Shown piece by piece: positions 1 through 8,100 of a stretch of 64,000 nt of DNA. The translations under genes and the position numbers were made by a program. Numbering within the stretch: the stretch's first letter is position 1; the number at the start of each line of letters is the position of its first letter. This DNA comes from Helcococcus bovis (GTDB taxonomy: Bacteria; Bacillota; Clostridia; Tissierellales; Peptoniphilaceae), in the NCBI RefSeq assembly GCF_046035435.1, contig NZ_JBFNFH010000002.1, one strand, 5' to 3'. The notes beneath the pieces are model-generated. The model did not search any database and was not told the origin of the DNA. It saw only the letters and a program-made list of their open reading frames with translations.

Positions 1-11
1 TAAAATAATTT

Positions 12-629
12 TTACCCCAGAGAAATCAAAATCCTAAATGCTTTCTTAAATTTTGAATCTGTTGTATTTGCATAATATACATCATATATTTTTTTATTTA
101 AATTATACTGCTTCTTTACCTTATATATATAATGTCTTGTTTCTGCTATTGGAATTTTATCATAATTTTCTTTATTTCCATTTAATATACCTGTATCTAT
201 CCATTTTTGAACATTATTTGGTCCACCATTATATGCCATGATAGCATAATCAACATTCTTAAATAAATTAAATAAATACTTCAAATAATATGTTCCGTAT
301 TTTATATTTATTTCTGGATTTAATAAATTTTCTTCCTTAAAATCTTCACCCAACCTTTTTGCAATCCATTCTCCAGTTTCAGGCAATAACTGCATTAATC
401 CTTTAGCATCAGCATGAGAATGTGCTTTCTCATTAAAGGAACTTTCTACCTTAACTACTGCTGTTATAAGCTTTTTATCAATTTTATATTCTTCAGAATA
501 TTTTTCAATATATTTCATATATGGCTCATGTTTATCATTTATCATAAAATATACAAAAAAATATATTCCTGAAAAAATAATTAAAGCCAAAATAATAAGT
601 ATAACTATTAATCTTTTTAATATTTTCAT
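12..629 (-). CDS. Membrane-anchored lytic transglycosylase (SLT domain)
   Basis: Predicted to cleave the MurNAc-GlcNAc bond of peptidoglycan at the outer face of the membrane. The 205-residue protein opens with one strongly hydrophobic segment (about residues 7-30) that looks like an uncleaved anchor. An SLT/GH23-like domain follows: 'KVESSFNEKA' supplies the catalytic Glu near residue 62, then 'AKGLMQLLPETG' and 'YAIMAYNGGPNNV', all family hallmarks. The start codon overlaps the stop of coaE as ATGA, so the two are probably translationally coupled. This pairing after polA-coaE is common in clostridia-like Firmicutes. Family assignment is firm; the physiological role is inferred. Confidence 0.9.
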   Translation of the reverse strand: MKILKRLIVILIILALIIFSGIYFFVYFMINDKHEPYMKYIEKYSEEYKIDKKLITAVVKVESSFNEKAHSHADAKGLMQLLPETGEWIAKRLGEDFKEENLLNPEINIKYGTYYLKYLFNLFKNVDYAIMAYNGGPNNVQKWIDTGILNGNKENYDKIPIAETRHYIYKVKKQYNLNKKIYDVYYANTTDSKFKKAFRILISLG

Positions 630-1222
630 AATTTTTCCAATCTTTCATTAATTTGTTTAATTAAAAATCCTTCATCTTTAGAGTTATCAATTATAAAATC
701 TGAGTATTTCACCTTATCATCAATACTTATTTGTGAATTAATTTTTTTCGTTGCATCCTCATCATTCAATTTATCCCTATATTTCAATCTTTCAATTTGA
801 AAAATTTTTGGAATATAAACTAGCCAAATTTCATCATAATTTATATATGAATCTCCACTTATAATTAATTCTACTAGCAAAGGATTATCAATAAAAATTA
901 TTTTTTCCTCTAATGAATTTATCTTTCCTAATATTGTATAAAATATATTTGGATGAGTCAAATTATTTAATTTTTTTAATTTTTTTTCATCATTGAAAAC
1001 AATATTTCCTAGCTTTTTCCTGTCAATTTCACCATCTTCATCTAATATTTCATCTCCAAAATAACTCAAAATATTAATATAATTTTTTTCACCTTTTTTC
1101 ATTAATTCATGAGCGATTTTATCCAAATCAAGAACTGTATATCCCTTGTTTTTCAAAATATTAGATACTGTTGATTTACCAGTTGCTATCGATCCTGTTA
1201 TACCAATAATTTTAGACTTCAT
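626..1222 (-). CDS. coaE: Dephospho-CoA kinase
   Basis: Last step of coenzyme A synthesis: phosphorylates the 3'-OH of dephospho-CoA with ATP in the cytoplasm. The P-loop 'GITGSIATGKST' lies at the N-terminus, and a 'DLDKIAHEL' motif (the CoaE D-x-D/A-H region) follows. About 198 residues, normal for the family. An ATG eight codons upstream (1246) is also open, but the protein family begins at the residues MKSKIIGITG, so the start at 1222 is preferred; it overlaps the end of polA by 11 bases. Part of the polA-coaE-transglycosylase run. Confidence 0.93.
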   Translation of the reverse strand: MKSKIIGITGSIATGKSTVSNILKNKGYTVLDLDKIAHELMKKGEKNYINILSYFGDEILDEDGEIDRKKLGNIVFNDEKKLKKLNNLTHPNIFYTILGKINSLEEKIIFIDNPLLVELIISGDSYINYDEIWLVYIPKIFQIERLKYRDKLNDEDATKKINSQISIDDKVKYSDFIIDNSKDEGFLIKQINERLEKL

Positions 1223-3848
1223 ACCAGCTATTTCCCACTTCAACATCTACTAAAAGTGCAACTTCCAATTTTACAGCTTTTTCCATTTCTTCTTTTAAAA
1301 TATTCTCTATTATATCAATTTCATCATTAGATGTTTCAATAATAAGTTCATCGTGAATTTGTAATATCAATTTTGATTTCAACTTTTCAGATTTAATTCT
1401 ATTATAAACATTAACCATCGCAATCTTTATAATATCTGCCGCTGTTCCTTGAATTGGAGTATTTAATGCTATTCTCTCTCCAAAACTTCTAACATTAAAA
1501 TTAGAACTTTTTAATTCAGGAATATATCTTCTTCTATGAAATAATGTATCTACATATCCCTGTTCTTTAGCTTGTTCTATTATTTTATCCATATATTTGG
1601 CTATATTGGGATATGTTCTTAAATATCCATCAATATATGACTTTGCTTCTTTTCTAGGTATGTCTAAATCTTGAGATAAACTATAGTCAGAAATTCCATA
1701 AACTATTCCAAAATTGACAGCTTTGGCATTTGACCTTTGTAACTTTGTCACCTCATCAATCGCTACTCCAAAAACCTCTGATGCAGTCTTAGTATGAATA
1801 TCTATATTATGCTTAAATGCATCTATCATTGTTTCATCTTTTGACAATGAAGCCAATACTCTGAGTTCTATTTGAGAATAGTCTGCTGAAACAAGCTTTT
1901 TATTTTCACCTGCAACAAATGCCATTCTAATCATTCTTCCTTCTTCTGTTTTTATAGGAATATTTTGTAAATTCGGTTCTGTTGAACTAAGTCTGCCTGT
2001 TACCGCAACAGTTTGATTAAATTTAGAATGAATTCTTCCATCTTCCTTAATCACCGGAATCAATCCATCAATATATGTGCTCTTCAATTTCGAAAGTTGT
2101 CTATATTCTTCAATCAGTGGAATAATTTCATGTTCATTTCTCAATTTATGTAGAACATCTACATTTGTAGAATATCCAGTCTTTGTCTTTTTAATTACAG
2201 GTAATTTCAACTTGTCAAATAGGACTTCTCCCAACTGTTTTGGTGAATTCAAATTAAATTCTCCATCAGCTAAATCAAATATTTTTTTTGTTATATCTTC
2301 TATTCTTGTTGAAATTTCAATATCTAGCTTATCAATTTCTTTTCTTTCAACTTTAACACCAAATATTTCCATATCTCCAAGAACTTTTACCAGTGGTAGC
2401 TCAATGTCATAAAGCAAATGCTCCATTTCTAAATTTTCCAACTTCTCAATTAGTTTATTAACAGTCTTTTCTACAATAAATAAATTATTCGCTAAGTATT
2501 CTTCAACATAAATAATTTCCAAATCATTTATAGTTTTTCTGAACTTACCACTTCCTAAATATTCATCAAGTGATTTAATATCTGCCTCTAATTCAGAAAA
2601 TGCAATATCTTTTATAGAATAATCGCCTTTTGGATTAATCAAATAGCTAACTAACATCAAATCAATATAGTTGTCACTCAATTCTATTCCTAATTTATTT
2701 AATTGAACATATTGTTTTTTTAAATCAAATCCAATTTTTTGAATTTCCTGATTTTCAAAAATTTCCTTAAATTTTGAGACAAATAAATCCTTATCTTTTT
2801 CTAAATCTACAACTAATATTTTATTTTTATCATCTTTAATTCCAATATATTTAGCATTTTCAAATAAATAGTCACCATCTACTATAAATTCAAAAATCAA
2901 CTTTCTATTTTTTAACACATGTGCATATACATCGCCAATTCTATTAATTCCAATAATTTTATAATCAAAATCAAACCTTTCATTGCCCTTAGGTGCAAAC
3001 TGTGTTGTTAATGTATTAAATTCTAATAGTTTATATTTTTCATAAAGTTCATCTCTATTCGGTTCTTTAACTCTTAAATTTTCAATATCAAAATTTAGTG
3101 GAACACTTGTAAATATTTTACCTAATTTTCTTGATAAAAATGCCATCTCTCTATTTTCAACCAATTTTTGTGATAATACCTTACCGGAAATTTTATCTAG
3201 ATTCTCATAAATTGCTTCAAGATTCCCATACTCTTTAACTAATTTAATCGCTGTCTTTTCACCGACTCCGGGAATACCGGGTATATTATCTGATGCATCT
3301 CCCATCAACCCCTTAACTTCAACTAATTTTTCAGGACTTAATTCATATTTTTCTTTTACTTTTTCTACATCATATATCTCTAAAAGTGAAATACCTTTTT
3401 TTGTATATAAGACATTAGACATTTCATCTACCAATTGGAAATAATCTCTATCCCCAGTAAGCATATATGATTGAATATTTTTTTTATTTGATAATTTAGA
3501 AACTGTACCAATAATATCATCAGCTTCATATTCATCCATTGCAATATGTTTAATATTATATGAATCTAATAAATCTTTTACTATTCCAAATTGTGTCAAT
3601 AATTCATCAGGAGTTTTTTGCCTATTTCCCTTATATTCTGCATATTCCAATGTCCTAAATGTTGGACCTGATTTATCAAACGCTACTAAAACATAGTCAG
3701 GATTTATCTTCTCAATCGCAGCATTATACATATTTATAAATCCATAAACCGCTCCAGTAGGAATCCCCTCCCTAGTTGACAAATTTCTTATCGCATAAAA
3801 TGCTCTAAAAATCAAACTTGATCCATCAATCAATAATATTTTTTCCAA
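1212..3848 (-). CDS. polA: DNA polymerase I
   Basis: Repair and Okazaki-fragment-processing polymerase, 878 residues. The N-terminal third is a 5'-3' exonuclease/FEN domain ('MLTGDRDYFQLV', 'DASDNIPGIPGVGEKTA'). The central domain has the fold of the 3'-5' exonuclease, but I see neither the D-x-E of motif I nor the Tyr-x3-Asp of motif III, so proofreading is probably absent, as in Bacillus-type enzymes. The C-terminal polymerase has motif A 'DYSQIELRVLA' near residue 655, motif B 'RSNAKAVNFGIVYG' near 704 and motif C 'IHDEL' near 829. The start codon is TTG at 3848, preceded by an AGGAGG ribosome site. Confidence 0.97.
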   Translation of the reverse strand: MEKILLIDGSSLIFRAFYAIRNLSTREGIPTGAVYGFINMYNAAIEKINPDYVLVAFDKSGPTFRTLEYAEYKGNRQKTPDELLTQFGIVKDLLDSYNIKHIAMDEYEADDIIGTVSKLSNKKNIQSYMLTGDRDYFQLVDEMSNVLYTKKGISLLEIYDVEKVKEKYELSPEKLVEVKGLMGDASDNIPGIPGVGEKTAIKLVKEYGNLEAIYENLDKISGKVLSQKLVENREMAFLSRKLGKIFTSVPLNFDIENLRVKEPNRDELYEKYKLLEFNTLTTQFAPKGNERFDFDYKIIGINRIGDVYAHVLKNRKLIFEFIVDGDYLFENAKYIGIKDDKNKILVVDLEKDKDLFVSKFKEIFENQEIQKIGFDLKKQYVQLNKLGIELSDNYIDLMLVSYLINPKGDYSIKDIAFSELEADIKSLDEYLGSGKFRKTINDLEIIYVEEYLANNLFIVEKTVNKLIEKLENLEMEHLLYDIELPLVKVLGDMEIFGVKVERKEIDKLDIEISTRIEDITKKIFDLADGEFNLNSPKQLGEVLFDKLKLPVIKKTKTGYSTNVDVLHKLRNEHEIIPLIEEYRQLSKLKSTYIDGLIPVIKEDGRIHSKFNQTVAVTGRLSSTEPNLQNIPIKTEEGRMIRMAFVAGENKKLVSADYSQIELRVLASLSKDETMIDAFKHNIDIHTKTASEVFGVAIDEVTKLQRSNAKAVNFGIVYGISDYSLSQDLDIPRKEAKSYIDGYLRTYPNIAKYMDKIIEQAKEQGYVDTLFHRRRYIPELKSSNFNVRSFGERIALNTPIQGTAADIIKIAMVNVYNRIKSEKLKSKLILQIHDELIIETSNDEIDIIENILKEEMEKAVKLEVALLVDVEVGNSWYEV

Positions 3849-3940
3849 ATTTCCTCCTAGAATATTTTCATTATGTATTAATTATTTATATATTAAAGTA
3901 TATCAAATGCATGCACAAATAGCACTAAATAAATTTTAAC

Positions 3941-3969
3941 TTGAAAATATTTTATGAAAATGTTAATAT
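3941..3969 (+). promoter_or_regulatory. Promoter of tRNA-Leu
   Basis: TTGAAA at 3941-3946, a 17-base spacer, and TAATAT at 3964-3969, ending 10 bases before the mature tRNA 5' end. Geometry fits a sigma-A promoter driving the tRNA alone. Confidence 0.65.
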
Positions 3970-3979
3970 ATATGAGTAA

Positions 3980-4066
3980 GCCGGTATGGTGGAATTGGCA
4001 GACACGTCAGACTCAAAATCTGGTGCCTTCACGGGCGTGGGGGTTCGACTCCCTCTACCGGCACCA
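3980..4066 (+). tRNA. tRNA-Leu (anticodon CAA)
   Basis: 87 bases including an encoded CCA (4064-4066). The 7-bp acceptor stem GCCGGTA/TACCGGC pairs perfectly. The anticodon stem TCAGA/TCTGG encloses the loop CTCAAAA, giving anticodon CAA at 4014-4016, which reads UUG leucine codons. A long variable arm (GCCTTCACGGGCGT region) shows the class II fold of tRNA-Leu, and the T loop GGTTCGACTCC is standard. It stands alone, flanked by protein genes on the minus strand. Confidence 0.97.
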
Positions 4067-4086
4067 CTTAAAAATATTCATAGATA

Positions 4087-4168
4087 TAAAAGGACATTAG
4101 AGTAAATTACAGAACATTTAAAAATAATTATTCAAAAATATGTTTTTTAAAAGGACATAAAACGACAT
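4087..4168 (+). repeat. Short direct repeats downstream of tRNA-Leu
   Basis: TAAAAGGACAT occurs at 4087-4097 and again at 4148-4158, with the near copy AAAACGACAT directly after it at 4159-4168. No gene lies here. Clustered short repeats next to a tRNA 3' end are sometimes seen at recombinase (integration) sites, but no integrase or second tRNA end is present in the window, so the meaning is open. Confidence 0.4.
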
Positions 4169-4221
4169 AATTTGTTTGAAAACTGTTTTAATCATAAATG
4201 TATAAAGAGTGTATGAAACTG

Positions 4222-4247
4222 AAAGATAGAGCAATCTATCTTTTTTT
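4222..4247 (+). terminator. Intrinsic terminator on the plus strand
   Basis: AAAGATAGA (4222-4230), loop GCAA, TCTATCTTT (4235-4243) followed by more T. It would end the tRNA-Leu transcript or a short transcript through the repeats. An additional AT-rich inverted repeat (TATTGTGG/CCACAATA) follows at about 4246-4267. Confidence 0.7.
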
Positions 4248-4261
4248 ATTGTGGTTAACCC

Positions 4262-4309
4262 ACAATAAAAAAGCAACATAGACACTTAAAAGCATCTATG
4301 TTGCTTTTT
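4262..4309 (-). terminator. Terminator of the PTS/epimerase operon
   Basis: Perfect 15-bp stem AAAAAGCAACATAGA (4268-4282) / TCTATGTTGCTTTTT (4295-4309). On the minus strand the stem is followed by a T-rich run, 22 bases beyond the EIIBC stop codon. Confidence 0.85.
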
Positions 4310-4331
4310 ATTTTATTAAATAATTACTTTT

Positions 4332-5705
4332 TTATTTTTTTATTTCTGGTTCATCAAAACCTATAATATATGTTATTGCAGCTGATACAACAACACATAT
4401 TGCTAAACCTATTGCTGCATGAAGCATATTTCCAGGTTGACCACCTGCAAATGTAGGCATAGTAGTTAAACCACCAAACACAAAGGATTGAGCTGTTACA
4501 CCTTGTACTCCTATATATGCACCACCAACTGCACCACCTATTAAAGCTGCAATAAATGGTTTTTTAAGTACCATAGCTACACCATATATCGCTGGTTCTG
4601 TTATACCAGAGAATGCAATTGTTAAGGCTGTTGTTAAAGCATATCTCTTTCTATTTCCATGTTTTGCTTTTAACCATACACCTAGTGCTGCACCCATCAT
4701 AGCAAAGTTAGTAGCAAAAGTGAATGGTACAATATAGTCATAACCTTGTCCGGCTATGTTTTGTATCATAATTGGATTTACAGCCCAATGTAAACCTACT
4801 GATACTAGAGCATTCCAACCACCACCAACAAGTGATCCAGCTAAAAGTGGGCTTGATTCGATAAGACTATTGATTAATCCTGCAATCATATTAGACACAT
4901 TATATGTTATCGGTCCTATAACTATTAAAGTTAGTGGTATCATAACGAAGAAACTAATCATAGGTACAAATACTAAGTGACCTCCTTCAGGTATCCTATT
5001 CTTAAGGAATCTTTCTAAATGTGAAAATGCCCATACAGCTATAATTACTGGAAATACAGTTGAAGGATATGACATAAGTGTTACTGGTATTCCAAGGAAG
5101 TCTGTCATAGTCCCATTTCCTGTTTCTCCCATCATCGCTATTAAATCTGGGTGAATAAGAGCAGCACCAATTACCATCGCCAATACTGGATTTGCTTTGA
5201 AGTATTTAGCAGTTGTATATGCTAAAATTACAGGTAAGAAATAAAATACTGTCATGGATGCAATAGTAAGTATTTTATATGTGCCTGAAGTTTCACTCAA
5301 AATACCCATTTGGTTAGATAAAATAACTAACGCTCTTAAAATACCAGATCCAGCAAAAGCAGATAAAACTGGTGAAAAAATTGCAGATAACGCTGTAAAG
5401 AAATTAGTCTTTTCTTTTATCTCTGAACCATCATTATTTACTTTTCCCTTTTCTAAGTTATCTTTTGTTAGTTTTGTCATCTCATTATAGACATCTGCTA
5501 CTCCAGATCCAACTATAACTTGGTATTGTCCCCCACTCTTAACTACAGAAACAATGCCTTCAGTATTTTGTATAGCTTCTGTATTTGCTAAATACTCATC
5601 TTTTAAATTAAATCTTAATCTTGTTGCACAGTGAGAATAAGTGTTAATATTTGATTCTCCCCCTACATTTTCTAATATAAATTTAGCTAGTTCTTGTTTT
5701 TCCAT
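4332..5705 (-). CDS. PTS EIIBC sugar transporter (beta-glucoside family; possible allose/allulose specificity)
   Basis: Membrane permease that imports and phosphorylates a sugar. The N-terminal EIIB domain carries the phosphorylated Cys in 'SHCATRLRF' (Cys 26 of the 457-residue form). The EIIC part is made of about ten hydrophobic segments, with 'GSLVGGGWNALVSVGLHW' and 'GITEPAIYGV' typical of the glucose/beta-glucoside superfamily. No EIIA domain is present, so a separate EIIA must donate phosphate. The start at 5705 is chosen because GGGGAT lies just upstream; an upstream ATG at 5726 would overlap rpiB. Last gene of an operon with an RpiB-like isomerase and an AlsE-like epimerase. Substrate is inferred from those neighbours, not seen directly. 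Confidence 0.88.
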   Translation of the reverse strand: MEKQELAKFILENVGGESNINTYSHCATRLRFNLKDEYLANTEAIQNTEGIVSVVKSGGQYQVIVGSGVADVYNEMTKLTKDNLEKGKVNNDGSEIKEKTNFFTALSAIFSPVLSAFAGSGILRALVILSNQMGILSETSGTYKILTIASMTVFYFLPVILAYTTAKYFKANPVLAMVIGAALIHPDLIAMMGETGNGTMTDFLGIPVTLMSYPSTVFPVIIAVWAFSHLERFLKNRIPEGGHLVFVPMISFFVMIPLTLIVIGPITYNVSNMIAGLINSLIESSPLLAGSLVGGGWNALVSVGLHWAVNPIMIQNIAGQGYDYIVPFTFATNFAMMGAALGVWLKAKHGNRKRYALTTALTIAFSGITEPAIYGVAMVLKKPFIAALIGGAVGGAYIGVQGVTAQSFVFGGLTTMPTFAGGQPGNMLHAAIGLAICVVVSAAITYIIGFDEPEIKK

Positions 5706-5719
5706 ATTAATCCCCCAAT

Positions 5720-6205
5720 TTAACAATTAATTTTAGCATTATGTAAATCTTGCTCTAAATCTTGATTGTTTTCTTCAATCTCACTAATCATTTCAACCCT
5801 AGTTGAATGTCTACCACCTTCAAACTCAGCATTTAGCCATTCTGTAACTATCATTTTTGCTAATTCAAGTCCCACAACCCTTGAGCCGAAGGCTAACATA
5901 TTCGTATCATTATGTTCTCTTGATAATTTAGCAGAGTATGGTTCACTACAGCAAACGCACCTAATACCTTTAACCTTATTAGCCGCTATAGATATCCCTA
6001 CTCCTGTACCACAAATTACAATTCCTTTATCAAACTCACCTGACACTACTGCATTAGCTACCTTTTGAGCATAAATTGGATAATGAGTTCTTTCTTCTGA
6101 AAAAGGTCCAAAATCTTTAACTTTATGACCTAATGACTCTAAAAATGGTACAATATCTTTTTTAAGAATAGTACCAACATGATCTCCTGCTATTGCTATC
6201 TTCAT
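5720..6205 (-). CDS. rpiB: RpiB-family sugar-phosphate isomerase (ribose-5-P / allose-6-P isomerase)
   Basis: LacAB/RpiB family, interconverting aldose and ketose phosphates through an enediol. 'GIVICGTGVGISIAANK' contains the catalytic Cys (about residue 65), 'REHNDTN' the acid/base His near 100, and 'GGRHSTRVEMI' the phosphate-binding C-terminus. As remembered, E. coli RpiB shares long identical stretches here (for example 'AFGSRVVGLELAKMIV') and acts on allose-6-phosphate as well as ribose-5-phosphate. 161 residues, slightly longer than usual because of a polar C-terminal tail. It lies 13 bases after the epimerase, with a GAGGTG ribosome site. Allose-6-P use is inferred from the neighbours. 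Confidence 0.9.
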   Translation of the reverse strand: MKIAIAGDHVGTILKKDIVPFLESLGHKVKDFGPFSEERTHYPIYAQKVANAVVSGEFDKGIVICGTGVGISIAANKVKGIRCVCCSEPYSAKLSREHNDTNMLAFGSRVVGLELAKMIVTEWLNAEFEGGRHSTRVEMISEIEENNQDLEQDLHNAKINC

Positions 6206-6218
6206 ATTTCACCTCAAT

Positions 6219-6872
6219 CTATAAAGCTCTTAATTCTAGAATAATTTCAGAATAAGATTTCTCCTTACCAAATAAAGAAGATGTTCCAAGAACGAATCCC
6301 TCAACTCCTTTTTTGCTAAGATTTTCAATTTTTTCTGGAGATATAGCTCCATCGACAAAAATTTTATAGTGATATTTTTCCTTGAGCTTCACAGCTTCTT
6401 CAATCTTCTCATCAACATAATCCAAATATTTTTGACCTGCAAATCCAGGATTAACTGTCATTATCATCAAGTAATCTATTAAATTTAATAAATCCTTAAC
6501 ACTTGATAGACTTGTTCCAGGATTAATTGCTATACCTGAAATTTTTCCAGCTTCCTTAATTTTAGATAAGGTTCTTGCAGGATGAATTTCAGATTCAGGA
6601 TGTATATAAATAATGTCAACACCTAAATCAACAAATAAATCTATATAATTTCCTGGATTCATTGTCATAAGATGAACATCTATTTTTTTATTAGTGCTAC
6701 GTCTTATACTTTGAATATCTTGTAATCCCATGCCATAGTTAGGAACAAATTGTCCATCCATTATATCGATATGAAAAATATCAATACCTGCTTCATCTAA
6801 TTTTGATACTTCATCTTTTAAATTATCAAAATTAGCACACATCATAGATGGGCATATGTATTTCTCTGTCAT
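6219..6872 (-). CDS. Ribulose-phosphate 3-epimerase family, AlsE-like (allulose-6-P 3-epimerase)
   Basis: TIM-barrel 3-epimerase of 217 residues. Metal and catalytic residues are present: 'FHIDIMDGQFVPN' (His 34, Asp 36), 'DVHLM', and 'FVDGAISPE'. Three signatures resemble E. coli AlsE more than housekeeping Rpe, as I remember both: 'IHPES' (AlsE LHPE), 'MTVNPGFAGQ' (AlsE MTVDPGFAGQ; Rpe MSVNPGFGGQ) and 'LGTSSLF' (AlsE VGTSGLF; Rpe VAGSAIF). First gene of the operon, with a GGAGGT ribosome site and a strong promoter and operator upstream. If the assignment holds it converts allulose-6-P to fructose-6-P. Confidence 0.85.
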   Translation of the reverse strand: MTEKYICPSMMCANFDNLKDEVSKLDEAGIDIFHIDIMDGQFVPNYGMGLQDIQSIRRSTNKKIDVHLMTMNPGNYIDLFVDLGVDIIYIHPESEIHPARTLSKIKEAGKISGIAINPGTSLSSVKDLLNLIDYLMIMTVNPGFAGQKYLDYVDEKIEEAVKLKEKYHYKIFVDGAISPEKIENLSKKGVEGFVLGTSSLFGKEKSYSEIILELRAL

Positions 6873-6896
6873 AAAACCTCCTATTTAATTAAAATT

Positions 6897-6912
6897 GGGT
6901 AATCGATTACCC
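6897..6912. promoter_or_regulatory. LacI-type operator palindrome
   Basis: GGGTAATCGATTACCC is a perfect 16-bp palindrome with the central CG typical of LacI-family operators. It lies 13 bases downstream of the -10 box of the epimerase operon, where bound repressor would block transcription. The inner 12 bases also fit the catabolite-responsive (cre) consensus, but its outer T and A are replaced by G and C, so the local regulator is the likelier ligand. Confidence 0.8.
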
Positions 6913-6925
6913 TACTTACATTCTA

Positions 6926-6954
6926 ATTATATATCTACAAACATAAAAAGTCAA
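6926..6954 (-). promoter_or_regulatory. Promoter of the epimerase-isomerase-PTS operon
   Basis: On the minus strand: TTGACT (6949-6954), 17-base spacer, TATAAT (6926-6931). Near-perfect sigma-A promoter, with the operator palindrome directly downstream. Confidence 0.85.
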
Positions 6955-6983
6955 TCAACAAAATAGACTTAATTAAATTTTTT

Positions 6984-7012
6984 TTGATTGAATATTTCTT
7001 TTTTGATATATT
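6984..7012 (+). promoter_or_regulatory. Promoter of the LacI-type regulator
   Basis: TTGATT (6984-6989), 17-base spacer, TATATT (7007-7012), 21 bases before the regulator start codon. Back to back with the sugar operon promoter. Confidence 0.6.
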
Positions 7013-7033
7013 TAACATTAGAGTGGAGGTTAT

Positions 7034-8029
7034 ATGAATTATTCTATTAAAGACATTGCAAAAAAATGTGGGGTTTCTACCGCAACTGTATCGAGAGTTA
7101 TTAATAACAAAGGTAAATACTCAAAAGAAACAGAAGCTAAAGTTTTAAAAGTTATTAATGATTTAGGATATAAAGTAAATTCAAACGCCCAAACTTTAAG
7201 AACTAAAATAAGTAAGACTATAGGTATACTTGTTCCTGATATAAACAATCATTTCTTCTCAGATATTGTACAAAAAATTGAGAAATTACTATTTGATTTA
7301 GAGTACTCAACTATAATATGCAATACTGATAGAAATCAAGTTAAGGAAAATAACTATTTAAATATTTTAGAATCTAAAAATGTAGATGGTCTAATAATAA
7401 TTTCTGGGAGTTCAAATAGTTTTTCTTTCGAAGGAAAACAAAAATATATACCATATATATGTATAGACAGAGAGCCTTTTGAATTTTCAAATACAATATT
7501 TATTTCCTCAAATCACTTGAAAGGAGCAGAGGACGCAACTAGATTCCTTATAAACAAGGGAGTTAAACATCCTCTTATAGTATTACCTAAAAAATTATCT
7601 ATATCTTCAGAATCAAGGCTAGAAGGATTTAAAAATGTTCTAAAAGAATATTCAATTAGTTTTTCAGAGGAAACTAATACTTTGGTCCTAAGTTATAACA
7701 ATGACAATTCAGATATTCTACAAAAATTTTTTAATAATAATCATAAAGTAGATGGAATTTTTGCAGTAAATGATAATCTAGCAATAGAGATAATCAAATT
7801 TTTAAAACTATTTAATATTAGAGTTCCAGATGATATTCAAATTGTAGGATTTGATAATATTCCAGCTTCTAAAATAATTTCACCAGAACTAACTACCGTA
7901 TCACAAAATACTAATCAAATATCGGAATATGCTGTAAATAAAATAATAGATCTCATAAACGGAAAAGCAAAAACCGGAACTACTATCATTGTTCCTACAA
8001 AAATTATAGAAAGAAATTCTACTAAGTAA
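7034..8029 (+). CDS. LacI-family transcriptional regulator of the sugar locus
   Basis: 331 residues. The N-terminal helix-turn-helix and hinge helix are clear: 'SIKDIAKKCGVSTATVSRVI' at residues 3-22 and 'GYKVNSNAQTLRTK' near 45-60. The rest is a periplasmic-binding-protein-like ligand domain ('GILVPDINNHFFSDIV', 'VDGIFAVNDNLAIEIIKFL', 'VGFDNIPASKIISPELTTV'). Start chosen by GGAGGT at 7025-7030. Transcribed away from the epimerase/isomerase/PTS operon and most likely its repressor, binding the palindrome at 6897-6912. The inducer is probably a phosphorylated sugar from that pathway (inference). Confidence 0.9.
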   Translation: MNYSIKDIAKKCGVSTATVSRVINNKGKYSKETEAKVLKVINDLGYKVNSNAQTLRTKISKTIGILVPDINNHFFSDIVQKIEKLLFDLEYSTIICNTDRNQVKENNYLNILESKNVDGLIIISGSSNSFSFEGKQKYIPYICIDREPFEFSNTIFISSNHLKGAEDATRFLINKGVKHPLIVLPKKLSISSESRLEGFKNVLKEYSISFSEETNTLVLSYNNDNSDILQKFFNNNHKVDGIFAVNDNLAIEIIKFLKLFNIRVPDDIQIVGFDNIPASKIISPELTTVSQNTNQISEYAVNKIIDLINGKAKTGTTIIVPTKIIERNSTK

Positions 8030-8100
8030 AAAAATTAGAAGACAAAGTGTAATTTTTATCCTAAAATTAAAGTAACGACACAAAAACAAAGGAGTACACA

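Noticed and set aside
2077..2412. Plus-strand open frame of 111 codons inside polA, and similar antisense frames across the window (for example 13700-14140 and 48978-49523)
   Set aside because: Each lies fully inside a well-supported gene on the other strand, matches no family and lacks a ribosome site; such frames are expected in this AT-rich DNA.
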